Below, one piece after another: positions 25,759 through 33,807 of a DNA stretch of 64,000 bases (within the stretch, counting starts at the first letter, position 1; every line of letters begins with the position of its first letter). Source of the stretch: Antrihabitans stalagmiti (lineage in GTDB: Bacteria > Actinomycetota > Actinomycetes > Mycobacteriales > Mycobacteriaceae); contig NZ_JAEMNV010000003.1 of assembly GCF_016482825.1 (NCBI RefSeq), forward strand, positions 558,001 through 622,000, in the 5' to 3' direction. Under the pieces are notes generated by a model. It did no database searches, was not told where the DNA came from, and saw only the letters and a program-made list of their open reading frames with translations. The position numbers were made by a program, and so were the translations under genes.

Positions 25759-25890
25759 GTGGAACCCCCCTCGAGTTGTGTACTTCCTCGCCAAGAGTCG
25801 CGCGGATATTCCACCTCCGATAGGCACCCTCGGGGGTATCTTCCCCACCCTCGTCGTTGCCGAGCCTGCGACGTCGCTGCCCGATTCCGG

Positions 25891-25920
25891 ACCTCACACG
25901 CCTGATCAGGCATGTGAGGT
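25891..25920. promoter_or_regulatory. 30-base near-perfect palindrome
   Basis: The 15-base half ACCTCACACGCCTGA is mirrored with a single mismatch. It lies 132 bases upstream of the secreted protein gene and 124 bases beyond the end of the Asp23 operon. With no U-run on either strand, an operator is more likely than a terminator. Confidence 0.55.
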
Positions 25921-26044
25921 TCGCAATGCATTGGCGAGGTCGCGATTGCCCAGCGCGAACGGGCTACGAGTGCTCACTTTCGACGAAAAAATGAGCACTG
26001 ATGGCCCGTTGGAGCGCTGGCACGAGCAGGTGCGCTCGCGACGC

Positions 26045-26605
26045 CTAGTTGTGCCGAGCCGGTAGATAGCGCACGAAGAGTTGCGTCACGACGTTCGCAC
26101 CTGCGAGCGCTATGTCGACGTCGCGGAGACTGTTCGCTGCGATACGTCGAATGTGGTCGAGCGAGACGTCGGGCTCGGCGACGACGGTGATCCGGAGTGT
26201 GCGCCGACCTCGGTCGACAATTGCACGGGCAGAGGCAGATTGGATCGCTGGATGCTGAGCGATCATCGTTGCAACGGCATTGCCGACCTGCCCCGTGTTC
26301 ACCGTCAGTGTGCCGAGTTCGTCGGTGCCGTCGACCTCGACCGACCCGAGTCGGTGTCGCCGCAGGTTTGCAAGCAGCAACCACACGCCGAGGATCAGCG
26401 CACCGACCGCAACTCCTGCGATGACCCAATCCCACCAAACCTGTTGCGGAGCAAGCTGGTACCAGCGTCGGTCGGCATGGGCGAAGACGTCGCGAGCAAT
26501 CTCGACGCCGCCTCGCCACAGCAGTAGCAGCGCACCCAGCACAAGCAGAGCGAGTGCGACGACGAGGAGCACCGCTCTGTCGATACCGACTATCGGGCGG
26601 TTCAT
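26045..26605 (-). CDS. Asp23-operon membrane protein, AmaP-like
   Basis: ATG 26605 overlaps the stop of the preceding gene (ATGA). The 186-residue protein has two N-terminal membrane helices (about 9-30 and 58-82) and a soluble C-terminal part containing the Asp23-like phrase VTVNTGQVG. This agrees with the alkaline-shock membrane-anchor protein AmaP, which tethers Asp23 to the membrane in firmicutes. It is the last gene of the operon. Role in actinobacteria is not established. Confidence 0.72.
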   Translation of the reverse strand: MNRPIVGIDRAVLLVVALALLVLGALLLLWRGGVEIARDVFAHADRRWYQLAPQQVWWDWVIAGVAVGALILGVWLLLANLRRHRLGSVEVDGTDELGTLTVNTGQVGNAVATMIAQHPAIQSASARAIVDRGRRTLRITVVAEPDVSLDHIRRIAANSLRDVDIALAGANVVTQLFVRYLPARHN

Positions 26606-27156
26606 CGGCGCTGCGAGTTGTCGATGGCGACAAGCACTTTCGGAGCTTCGGCCAGTTCGGTGAAGGACTTGGTCACCGCTGTCTGCACCGCTCCCGTGAT
26701 AGTGGCTGGATCGCGTCCGTCGGTGACGATCTCGACCTTGGCTGTCCGTCTGCCGACCGTTGTCTGCGCGCGGCGGACGCCGTCGACATGCGTTGCGGCC
26801 GAGGTGGACAGTCTCGCGACGTCGGTGGGGCGCAACCACATCGGCAAGGGTCCGGCAGTCCGAAAGTGTGTGCGTGCGCGCGGTTTGGCAGCGACGAACA
26901 ACAGGCCGATGCCGACGACCACCGCAGCGATCGAGGCGGGCAGCATCCAGCCTTCCCAGGTGATTCGGCTGAGCCACTCGAAGCTGTTGCGGATCCAGGG
27001 AGCTTCGTCGACGACGTCGCGTTCGATGAAGAACTCGCGCCCTGCGACCACGCTGATGGCGATGAGCAATCCGGACACGATGATGGCGAACGGCGCGGCG
27101 AGTGGTCGTGCGAGCGGTTCACGCGGACCTTTGGTATCGGCACCTGTGGTGGTCAT
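26602..27156 (-). CDS. Asp23-operon membrane protein (DUF6286-like)
   Basis: ATG 27156 overlaps the stop of the preceding Asp23 gene (ATGA). The 184-residue protein has two membrane helices (about 24-42 and 70-92) and a soluble C-terminal domain (WLRPTDVARLSTSAATHVDGV) that is probably on the cytoplasmic side. This matches the DUF6286-type proteins that regularly accompany actinobacterial Asp23 genes. No enzymatic motif is seen. Confidence 0.7.
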   Translation of the reverse strand: MTTTGADTKGPREPLARPLAAPFAIIVSGLLIAISVVAGREFFIERDVVDEAPWIRNSFEWLSRITWEGWMLPASIAAVVVGIGLLFVAAKPRARTHFRTAGPLPMWLRPTDVARLSTSAATHVDGVRRAQTTVGRRTAKVEIVTDGRDPATITGAVQTAVTKSFTELAEAPKVLVAIDNSQRR

Positions 27157-27581
27157 TCGGTGGCACCTGCCGCGAGTGGGGGCGGCAGTTCGGCGACGAT
27201 CTCGGTGTCGATGTTCGCGACCACGTCGGTGACGGCGACGTCGACTCGAGAGGGGTGCCGCCCGGTGAGGCGGACGACCTCGGTGACGACGCGATCTCGG
27301 ACCTGCCCGCAGACCGCCGCGATGGGACTCGGCCATTCGACTGCGATGTCGACGCGAATGTTGGGGTGCTCGGACGCCATGTCGACGACGGCGCGTGGCA
27401 GGTCACGACCGGTGAGATTGCCGAGTCGAGTATTGCTCCTGATCACGCCGGGTATTTCGAGTGCGGAGATTTCGACTATCCGCATCGCTGCGCGATTTTT
27501 GATCGTGAGCGTGCCGCGTTGGCCGGGGTCGTCGGCCTGGCTACCCGAGGCCTCGGTCGCGGACAATCCGTGGTCAGCCAC
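27153..27581 (-). CDS. Asp23/Gls24-family protein (second copy)
   Basis: GTG at 27581, with GAGG upstream and an 8-base overlap with the small membrane gene before it, gives 142 residues. The open frame continues upstream but only as a shadow. The Asp23 pattern is visible: IKNRAAMRIVEISALEIPGV, then DIAVEWPSPIAAVCGQVRDRV and VDVAVTDVVANID. Asp23 proteins form a peripheral layer under the membrane and respond to envelope or alkaline stress in firmicutes. Confidence 0.75.
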   Translation of the reverse strand: MADHGLSATEASGSQADDPGQRGTLTIKNRAAMRIVEISALEIPGVIRSNTRLGNLTGRDLPRAVVDMASEHPNIRVDIAVEWPSPIAAVCGQVRDRVVTEVVRLTGRHPSRVDVAVTDVVANIDTEIVAELPPPLAAGATE

Positions 27582-27753
27582 GACCTCGGCCCCGGAGCAG
27601 CGCGCTGAGGTCGATCGTTCCGTCGCTGTGGGCTCCGATGACCAGCCCGATGGCGCCGAGCACGAGCGCGAAGAGGAATCCGCCGAAGCCGCCGACAATC
27701 CCGGCGATGGCAAGGAGCAGGCCTGCGAAAAGTCCGAGCACTGCGTGAGTCAT
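27574..27753 (-). CDS. Small hydrophobic membrane protein of the Asp23 operon (DUF2273-like)
   Basis: This 59-residue protein starts at MTHAVLGLFAG (ATG 27753). Residues 5-45 form two closely packed hydrophobic helices rich in Gly and Ala, followed by a short polar tail ending in RGRGRG. It is too short for family assignment by eye, but such two-helix proteins are standard members of Asp23 operons. Confidence 0.7.
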   Translation of the reverse strand: MTHAVLGLFAGLLLAIAGIVGGFGGFLFALVLGAIGLVIGAHSDGTIDLSALLRGRGRG

Positions 27754-27811
27754 CGAAGCGCGCCTTCCGCGGAGATGTGAACAGTGGCTTCCGATGCGTC
27801 GACGGCGTCCA

Positions 27812-28270
27812 CTATTGCACTCGCGGTTTCGTGATCTCGATCGACTCGACGATGTCGTCGTCACCCTCGAAGTAGACGTCGTGCACCGTGATGTTGACTT
27901 CGGTGACCTCCAGTCCCGTCATACGTTCGACGGCGGCGATCACGTTGCGCCGAATGGCTGCCGCGAGTTCGTGGATGGCAGTGCCGTAGTAGGCGACGAT
28001 GCCGATGTCGACCGCGGTCTGTCGCTCACCGACCTCGACCGAGACGCCTTGCGAGAGATTCGTTCTGGCGCTGGGAATCGATTCGCGCAACCGGCCGACC
28101 ACTCGTGCCGCGCCGCCGCCGACGTCGTGCACCCCGCTGATCTCGCGGGTCGCGATTCCGACGATCTTCGCTACGACCATGTCGGCTATGACGGTGCGAC
28201 CCTGTGGGTCGGGTGCGTTAACCGCTGCCTGGTCGACGGTGGTCAATCGGTTGAGTACGGGATCGGTCAT
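27812..28270 (-). CDS. Asp23/Gls24-family envelope stress protein (first copy)
   Basis: ATG 28270 begins MTDPVLNRL. The 152-residue protein has the full Asp23 pattern: GRTVIADMVVAKIVGIATREISGVHDV, split by a Gly-rich turn, then VDIGIVAYYGTAIHELAAAIR and VTEVNITVHDVYF. It leads the five-gene minus-strand operon. The paired Asp23 proteins, two anchors and a small membrane protein suggest one membrane-associated complex. Confidence 0.82.
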   Translation of the reverse strand: MTDPVLNRLTTVDQAAVNAPDPQGRTVIADMVVAKIVGIATREISGVHDVGGGAARVVGRLRESIPSARTNLSQGVSVEVGERQTAVDIGIVAYYGTAIHELAAAIRRNVIAAVERMTGLEVTEVNITVHDVYFEGDDDIVESIEITKPRVQ

Positions 28271-28437
28271 CGCACGCCTCGCTGTTGATAGTCGAATGCT
28301 GCCGAACGGAGATTCGTTTCGAGTTGCACATCGGATCGTGCCACGAGCATTCAACGCCCGACGCGCGACTGTGGTTCCTTGTGCGGAATCCCCTTGTCAG
28401 CATCAAGCTAAACCGAAAAGCACCGCACAACCAGCAG

Positions 28438-29619
28438 CTACGTGAACGGGCAGCCGTTGCCCGACTTCACCCGCGTGACGAAGTTGGGGCGAATATCGAG
28501 ATTCGGCGGGTCGTAGTACCGGTGGAACGTCGGAGTGAGTCCGGACGACATCGGCGGGTTGATCCAGGACCAGTCCGTCGGGCATTCGCGGCCAGCTTTG
28601 GCTTCGCGTTCGACATGGTCGATGAACTGTTTGGCGACGGTGTGATGGTCAACCATGTAGACGCCGGCAATCCGATAGCTGTGGATGATCGCGCGGTTGA
28701 GCTCGACGAGGGCGCGGTCGCGCCAGAGCGTGCGGTCCGAGCTGGTGTCCAGCTCCAGCCTGCGGGCGATCTCGGGCAGCATGTTGTAGCGGTTCTCGTC
28801 GCTGAAGTTCCGCGCGCCGACCTCGGTGTTGACGTACCAGCCGCTGAACGGTGCCAGCGGGTAGGTGATGCCGCCGACCTCGAAGTCCATGTTGGACACT
28901 GCTGGCACCGCGTGCCATTTCAGGGCGAGCTCCTCGAACCAGGGGTAGTCGGGGTGCACGATCGGTACCTCGAGGACAAGTTCGGGAGGCACGTCGAACC
29001 AGCGCAGCGGTTCGTCTGGTGTGCTGATCAAGATCGGGAGTACGTCGAACCGCGTGCCGGTGCCACGCCAGCCCATCCGCGTGACCATTTCGGTGATGTC
29101 GACGTGAGCGGGATCGCCTGTCACCGTGCCGTCGATGTTGCGATAGCCGGCGTAGCGGATGAGCTGCGGACTGACGATTCGGTACTCGCGTCCGTCCGGC
29201 AGCGGCGGCGGGCCGACGGTGATGACCGATTGCAGGGCGCCGCCGTTCGTGGCGAGGCGAAGGTGTTGCCAGCAGGCTTCCGCGATGGCTTCGGGCGTGA
29301 CGGCAGCGCGCGCATCGATCAGTTTCAGTGTTCGCCAGTGTTTACGGCCGACGCAGCGCGCGTGGTTTCGCCACGCAAGTTTGGCGCCGACGAGGATTTC
29401 CTCGGCGCTCTGTTCGTAGCGTCCGGTGCTTTCGAAGGTGGCGAGAACGTTGAGTCGTCGGCTCGTCGGCAGGTGTGACAGCTCGGGCAGATTGTAGAAG
29501 TCGATGCACTCGCGCAATTGTCTGCGGCGGTCGTACTCGACGGCGTCGGTTCGCATTTCGATGCCCTGAACCTCGGATAAGGGTAGTTCGAGCTGTTTAA
29601 CTCCGAAGGAAGTCGGCAT
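28438..29619 (-). CDS. nos: Bacterial nitric oxide synthase, oxygenase domain only
   Basis: The 393-residue protein carries the haem-ligand motif AWRNHARCVGR (Cys89) and the arginine-binding Glu266 in WYVNTEVGARN, with the NOS-specific WSWINPPMSSGLTPTFH near the C-terminus. It oxidises L-arginine to citrulline and NO. There is no reductase or calmodulin region, so it needs separate electron donors, as in other bacterial NOS. GGGAG lies upstream of ATG 29619. The divergent neighbour and two nearby genes are flavohaemoglobin-type flavoproteins, which may supply electrons or remove NO. Confidence 0.95.
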   Translation of the reverse strand: MPTSFGVKQLELPLSEVQGIEMRTDAVEYDRRRQLRECIDFYNLPELSHLPTSRRLNVLATFESTGRYEQSAEEILVGAKLAWRNHARCVGRKHWRTLKLIDARAAVTPEAIAEACWQHLRLATNGGALQSVITVGPPPLPDGREYRIVSPQLIRYAGYRNIDGTVTGDPAHVDITEMVTRMGWRGTGTRFDVLPILISTPDEPLRWFDVPPELVLEVPIVHPDYPWFEELALKWHAVPAVSNMDFEVGGITYPLAPFSGWYVNTEVGARNFSDENRYNMLPEIARRLELDTSSDRTLWRDRALVELNRAIIHSYRIAGVYMVDHHTVAKQFIDHVEREAKAGRECPTDWSWINPPMSSGLTPTFHRYYDPPNLDIRPNFVTRVKSGNGCPFT

Positions 29620-29832
29620 GATAAAAATACTCCCTTTAATGCGTTGCTAACTATTTGCTATAGCAGGCCCCGGGCTCGAAGCTAACCGAGGGTACCTCAA
29701 TGAGAGGATTCCGCTGCTAGAAAATCTCGCATACACTTGCGCCCTGAACCGATCGGCACATGCCGCGGGGCTGCGCGACTCGCCATCATCTACGCGAGGG
29801 AGCGTTCGAGTGCGGAACGGGGTTAATACAGC

Positions 29833-30996
29833 ATGGATTCGAGAACGATCTCGCTGGTCAGGACGACCTTCAAGGCGGTAGCCGCCAGCGAAGACGGTCC
29901 TGAGAAGCTGACGAAGTCCTTCTATGCTGTCTTGTTCACCGACAACCCGGGCGTGCGGGATTTCTTTCCCGCAGCAATGGATACGCAACGAGATCGCCTT
30001 GTAAAGGCCCTTGCCTACGTGGTCGACCGTCTCGAAGACCCAGGCAACCTGCTGCCTTTCCTTGCACAGCTCGGCAGGGACCACCGTAAGTACGGAATCG
30101 ACGATTCCCATTACCGCGCGGTCGGCAATTCGTTGATCAAGGCGCTCCGCAACTTCGCGGGCACCGAAATGTGGACCGAAGAGGTCGACAAAGCGTGGAC
30201 CGAAGCGATCGGCGTCATTGCTGCGACGATGATCGGCGCGGCCGCGTCGGAGAGCAACCCGCCGGTGTGGGGCGGAACGGTCGTCGAGCACAGGGAAATT
30301 CTGCGTAACTTGGCTGTCGTCCGGCTACAACTCAGCGAACCCATGTACTACGCCGCTGGTCAGTATTTGAGCGTGCAGATTCCGTCGCGTCCCCGGATGT
30401 GGCGTTACCTGTCACCCGCGAATCCTGCCAACGAACAGGGCGAGATCGAGTTCCATGTTCGTGGTGTTTCGGGTGGTTGGGTCAGCCCGTCGATCGTCGG
30501 CCACGTCGACGTCGGCGATCAGTGGCTCGTCGGATCGCCACTCGGATCGCTCGGTGTCCCGCCGCACCCGACACAGGACATGTTGATGGTCGGCTGCGGC
30601 ACCGGCATCGCACCACTGCGAGCGCAGGTCATGGAAATGGCGTCGCGACGCAACAACCCGCGGGTCCATGTCGTCGTCGGCGGTCATCACCCCTGCGACC
30701 TCTACGACTACGCGACGCTATGGCGCCTGTCGCAGACCAACCCCTGGCTGACGGTCACGGCGGTCACCGAGAACAACGACAATCCGTGGTGGTACTACGG
30801 CGGATCGCAGGCCGACCTCGCGGGCATGGATAGTCCACTCGTCGGACAGATCGGCAAGGTCGTCGCGAGCATGGGGTCGTGGGCCGACCGCGACATTCAG
30901 ATCGCCGGCTCCCCGTCGATGGTCCAGACCACGAAGTTCCGGATGATGGCCGCGGGTACACCGACCGCGAACATTCGGCACGATCCGCTGTACTGA
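29833..30996 (+). CDS. Flavohaemoglobin (probably type II), copy 1
   Basis: The 387-residue protein has a globin domain (1-135) with B10 Tyr31 and proximal His84 in LGRDHRKYG, a FAD-binding barrel (RMWRYLSPA), and an NAD-binding domain with GCGTGIAPLR and the C-terminal IQIAGSPSM. The proximal pocket and FAD motif differ from classical Hmp and resemble the actinobacterial type II group (Rv0385), for which lactate oxidation rather than NO dioxygenation has been reported. It is divergent from nos across 213 bases. NO detoxification, lactate oxidation or electron supply to NOS are all possible. Confidence 0.88.
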   Translation: MDSRTISLVRTTFKAVAASEDGPEKLTKSFYAVLFTDNPGVRDFFPAAMDTQRDRLVKALAYVVDRLEDPGNLLPFLAQLGRDHRKYGIDDSHYRAVGNSLIKALRNFAGTEMWTEEVDKAWTEAIGVIAATMIGAAASESNPPVWGGTVVEHREILRNLAVVRLQLSEPMYYAAGQYLSVQIPSRPRMWRYLSPANPANEQGEIEFHVRGVSGGWVSPSIVGHVDVGDQWLVGSPLGSLGVPPHPTQDMLMVGCGTGIAPLRAQVMEMASRRNNPRVHVVVGGHHPCDLYDYATLWRLSQTNPWLTVTAVTENNDNPWWYYGGSQADLAGMDSPLVGQIGKVVASMGSWADRDIQIAGSPSMVQTTKFRMMAAGTPTANIRHDPLY

Positions 30997-31020
30997 ACAA
31001 AGCGGTACTGAACAAAGCGG
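30991..31020. repeat. 15-base tandem duplication at the end of flavohaemoglobin copy 1
   Basis: TACTGAACAAAGCGG occurs twice in direct succession and is followed by TACCGA, the start of a third imperfect copy. The first copy contains the stop codon of the flavohaemoglobin gene. Confidence 0.9.
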
Positions 31021-31043
31021 TACCGATCAGCCGCGAAACCCGG

Positions 31044-31841
31044 TCACCACGGGTCGTAGCGGATGTTCTCCATGGGTGTGCCCGATTCGGTCAGTCGATC
31101 GATCGTCGCCCGCGTCATGGCAGGGGATCCGCACACGAACACCTGGTGGTCGGCGAATGCGCCGTGAGCGCTGACGACATCGCCGAGCGTTCCTTGCAGA
31201 ACTTCGTCCACGGTGAAGCCGATGTCGGACTTCGTCTGCTCGTACCACTCGTCTTTCCACGGCGGATCGAATAGATCCTCGACGACGGGAACCACGGTCA
31301 GCCACGGCAGGTCGCCGGCGAGTAGCGACAGCATGTCGGAGGCGTACAGGTCCCGTGGGCTGCGGCCACCGATGAAGAGATAGACGCGCGGCGGATCGGT
31401 GCGCCGGGCGACATCGAGTATCAACGATCGAAACGGCGCCAAACCGGTCCCGCCCGCAATCATGACCACATCGCGGCCGGTGTCGTCGATGCGAAGTCGC
31501 CCCGCCGGTTCGGTGATCTCCCAGACGTCACCCGGTGTCGTCTCGGCGACGGTCGTGCCGCTCACCCACCCCGCGGGCACCGTGCGTACGTGAAACTCGA
31601 GCTTGCCGTCCAACGACGGTGGCAATGCGGGTGACAACCGCCTCGTGACGCGTGGATGCTGTGGGACTCGCACCGAAACATATTGTCCTGCAACGAAAGG
31701 GACGACATCACCGATCAATCGGACGACGGCTAGGTCGTGCCGGAGGCGGTGATGTTCGACGACGGTTGACTTCCACACCCGGCCAAGTATGCCGGTCTCA
31801 AACCGGGTCGTGCTGGATGCGGGAAGCGGGTGTCCCTGCAT
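31044..31841 (-). CDS. FAD/NAD-binding reductase resembling a flavohaemoglobin without its globin
   Basis: The 265-residue protein aligns by eye to the reductase half of the neighbouring flavohaemoglobins (STVVEHHRLRHDLAVVRL, HPRVTRRLSPALPP, GGTGLAPFRSL, VFVCGSPAMTR). FAD and NAD motifs are intact, but there is no globin. ATG 31841 overlaps the end of flavohaemoglobin copy 2 by 44 bases. A GTG near 31778 is an alternative start. It probably arose by loss of the globin part after duplication. An electron donor for NOS or another haem protein is a plausible role. Confidence 0.83.
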   Translation of the reverse strand: MQGHPLPASSTTRFETGILGRVWKSTVVEHHRLRHDLAVVRLIGDVVPFVAGQYVSVRVPQHPRVTRRLSPALPPSLDGKLEFHVRTVPAGWVSGTTVAETTPGDVWEITEPAGRLRIDDTGRDVVMIAGGTGLAPFRSLILDVARRTDPPRVYLFIGGRSPRDLYASDMLSLLAGDLPWLTVVPVVEDLFDPPWKDEWYEQTKSDIGFTVDEVLQGTLGDVVSAHGAFADHQVFVCGSPAMTRATIDRLTESGTPMENIRYDPW

Positions 31842-32958
31842 CGAGAAGTGCTCGGACCGTCGACGAGATCATCGTCGGAGAGCCCGCGACCTGGATCTGC
31901 CGGTCCGACCACGAGCCGAAACTCGCGACGATGGACCCGATCTCGCCGGTCAGTCGTTGATGCATACCGAACGGCGGCTCGATCGTCGGGCCGGTGTGCC
32001 ACCACGGGTCTGTGTCGAATTCGGAGATCGGGACGACGGTCAACCACGGGTTGCTCAGCGAGATCTGCCACAGCGTCCCGAGGTCGTAGAGGTCGCACGG
32101 AAAGCGGCCACCGACGAACAGGTGCACGCGGGGATTGATGCCCCGGGTTGTCATCTCCATGATCTGTGCGCGCAGCGGCGCGATCCCTGTGCCGGACCCG
32201 ATCATCAGAACGTCTGCGCCGCTGGTCAAGTCGACGCGCAACCCGCCGAGCGGTGCTGCCATCGTCCACCGGTCCCCGACCTGGGTCTCGTTGACCATCG
32301 ACGGACTGACCCAGCCGCCAGACACCTTGCGGACGTGAAATTCGAGTTCGCCGTAGTCGTTCGCGGGTATCGCGGGGGAGAGGTAGCGCCACATCCTCGG
32401 CCGCTGCGGCGTTCGGACCGGAAGATATTGCCCCGTGTCGTACGGGACGGGGACGTCGGCCTGGAGTCGGACGACGGCGAGATCGTCGAGGATCTTGCGA
32501 TGTTCGACGACCGTCGCCTCCCAATGCGACGGCAGGTCGTCGGAGTCCGCGCCGTTCGCCATCGAGGTGACGATGAGGTCGATCACGTCGAGCCAGGCTT
32601 CGTCGATCGAGTTCGTCCAGAACGCAGGCCCGGTGTAGGCGCGCAACGCCGAGTGCAGAGCGCGGCCTGCGAGGGGATAGTGGTCGCCTTCGACACCGTA
32701 CTTGCGGTGATCGCGGCCGAGTTGTTCGAGAAATCCGACAGCGCGTTCGGTGTCGTCGAGGATGTCGAGCAGGTAGGAGATTGCGGCGACGAGGCGCTCG
32801 CGCTGCATGTCCATCGCGGCCGGAAACAGCTGGCGGAGAATGGGATTCTCGCCGAAAAGGAACCCGTAGAAGCTGTTGGTGAGGCGGTCGCTGCCGTTGG
32901 TCGTCTCGGTGACCGAGCGAAAGTTGGACCGCACCTGTGCGATCGCTCGCAAGTTCAC
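31798..32958 (-). CDS. Flavohaemoglobin (probably type II), copy 2
   Basis: The 386-residue protein has the same layout as copy 1: Tyr31, His84 in LGRDHRKYG, RMWRYLSPA, GSGTGIAPLRAQ and QVAGSPTMI. GTG 32958 follows AAGGAGGTC at ideal spacing. It is co-transcribed with the globin-less reductase, which starts inside it. In M. tuberculosis the single type II gene Rv0385 lies next to clpB; here two copies lie close to clpB and flank the reductase. Confidence 0.88.
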   Translation of the reverse strand: MNLRAIAQVRSNFRSVTETTNGSDRLTNSFYGFLFGENPILRQLFPAAMDMQRERLVAAISYLLDILDDTERAVGFLEQLGRDHRKYGVEGDHYPLAGRALHSALRAYTGPAFWTNSIDEAWLDVIDLIVTSMANGADSDDLPSHWEATVVEHRKILDDLAVVRLQADVPVPYDTGQYLPVRTPQRPRMWRYLSPAIPANDYGELEFHVRKVSGGWVSPSMVNETQVGDRWTMAAPLGGLRVDLTSGADVLMIGSGTGIAPLRAQIMEMTTRGINPRVHLFVGGRFPCDLYDLGTLWQISLSNPWLTVVPISEFDTDPWWHTGPTIEPPFGMHQRLTGEIGSIVASFGSWSDRQIQVAGSPTMISSTVRALLDAGTPASRIQHDPV

Positions 32959-33068
32959 GTAGCCGACCTCCTTCCGGAGCCTCTCGGGTGTGGAAGGTAC
33001 CGACTCACATTATCCACACTTCGTGTGCCGTCCCGAGAACACGCTGGCGGTGACCGCGTCAGTAGTGC

Positions 33069-33725
33069 TCAGACGGTGAGCAACGCTGCTTCGGCTGCAC
33101 CGAACATGGTCTTCTTGATGGCGCCGAGGGTCCCCGAGTCCTTGCCGATCAGGGGCGTCGCGATCTCGATTGCGGCTCCGACAAGCGCGTCTTCGGTCGC
33201 CACGCGGTCGACCAGGGCTGCGGCCAGTGCGTCTTCGCCGCCGTAGCGTCGACCTGTCGTCATCGATGCGACGGCGGTCTGGGGAGTGGTCTTCGCCTGA
33301 ATCAGTGCGGCCATGCCCGTGGTGAACGGGATGCGGATATCGACCTCGGGGAAGCAGAAGAAGCCACGGTCGGACCGCATGACGCGGAAGTCGTGGGCCA
33401 TGGCGAGCATCGAGCCTGCGCCGAACGCGTGACCGTTGACGGCGGCGACGGTCGGAACGGCAAGGGTGAGCACGCGAGCGAGAACCTTCTGCACCTCGCC
33501 GACGTATTCGCCCATCTTCTCGCCGTTGGCGAGCAGCCAGTCCAGGTCGAGGCCGTTGGAGTAGAACTTGCCGCTACCCGTGGTGATCAGCGCGGTCGGC
33601 TCGCTGGCGAGGACGGTGTCGAGTCCGGCGTTGGCCGAGTCGAGCCATTCGAGCGAGAAGCGATTCTCGGTGTCGCCGAGGTTCAGGACGGCGATGTTGT
33701 CGCGGTACTCGAGTGTTGCCACCAT
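33069..33725 (-). CDS. Enoyl-CoA hydratase/isomerase family protein
   Basis: The 218-residue protein has the crotonase fold signatures: SNGLDLDWLL near residue 55 (CoA and oxyanion region), and NGHAFGAGSMLAMAHDFRVMRSD near 95-117. It is shorter than typical crotonases (about 250-260) and lacks an evident trimerisation extension, as in some Delta3-Delta2 enoyl-CoA isomerases. The reaction is probably double-bond hydration or isomerisation of an acyl-CoA. It is divergent from a TetR gene with a palindromic operator in between. Confidence 0.82.
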   Translation of the reverse strand: MVATLEYRDNIAVLNLGDTENRFSLEWLDSANAGLDTVLASEPTALITTGSGKFYSNGLDLDWLLANGEKMGEYVGEVQKVLARVLTLAVPTVAAVNGHAFGAGSMLAMAHDFRVMRSDRGFFCFPEVDIRIPFTTGMAALIQAKTTPQTAVASMTTGRRYGGEDALAAALVDRVATEDALVGAAIEIATPLIGKDSGTLGAIKKTMFGAAEAALLTV

Positions 33726-33743
33726 GGCTGTGCTCCCGTTCTG

Positions 33744-33778
33744 TCTAGAATTCAGACTCTAGAATATGTATTCTAGAG
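33744..33778. promoter_or_regulatory. Palindromic TetR operator between the crotonase and tetR
   Basis: At 33757-33778 the 10-base half CTCTAGAATA is mirrored perfectly around a central TG. A related imperfect copy, TCTAGAATTCAGA, sits at 33744-33756. The site overlaps the promoter region of both divergent genes, so one TetR dimer pair could control both. Confidence 0.82.
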
Positions 33779-33807
33779 ATGTCAACGCCGAGCAGACGGG
33801 AGAAAGT

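Noticed and set aside
29656-29665. TGCTATAGCA palindrome between nos and the flavohaemoglobin as an operator
   Set aside because: A 10-base palindrome alone is expected by chance and is not repeated in the region.
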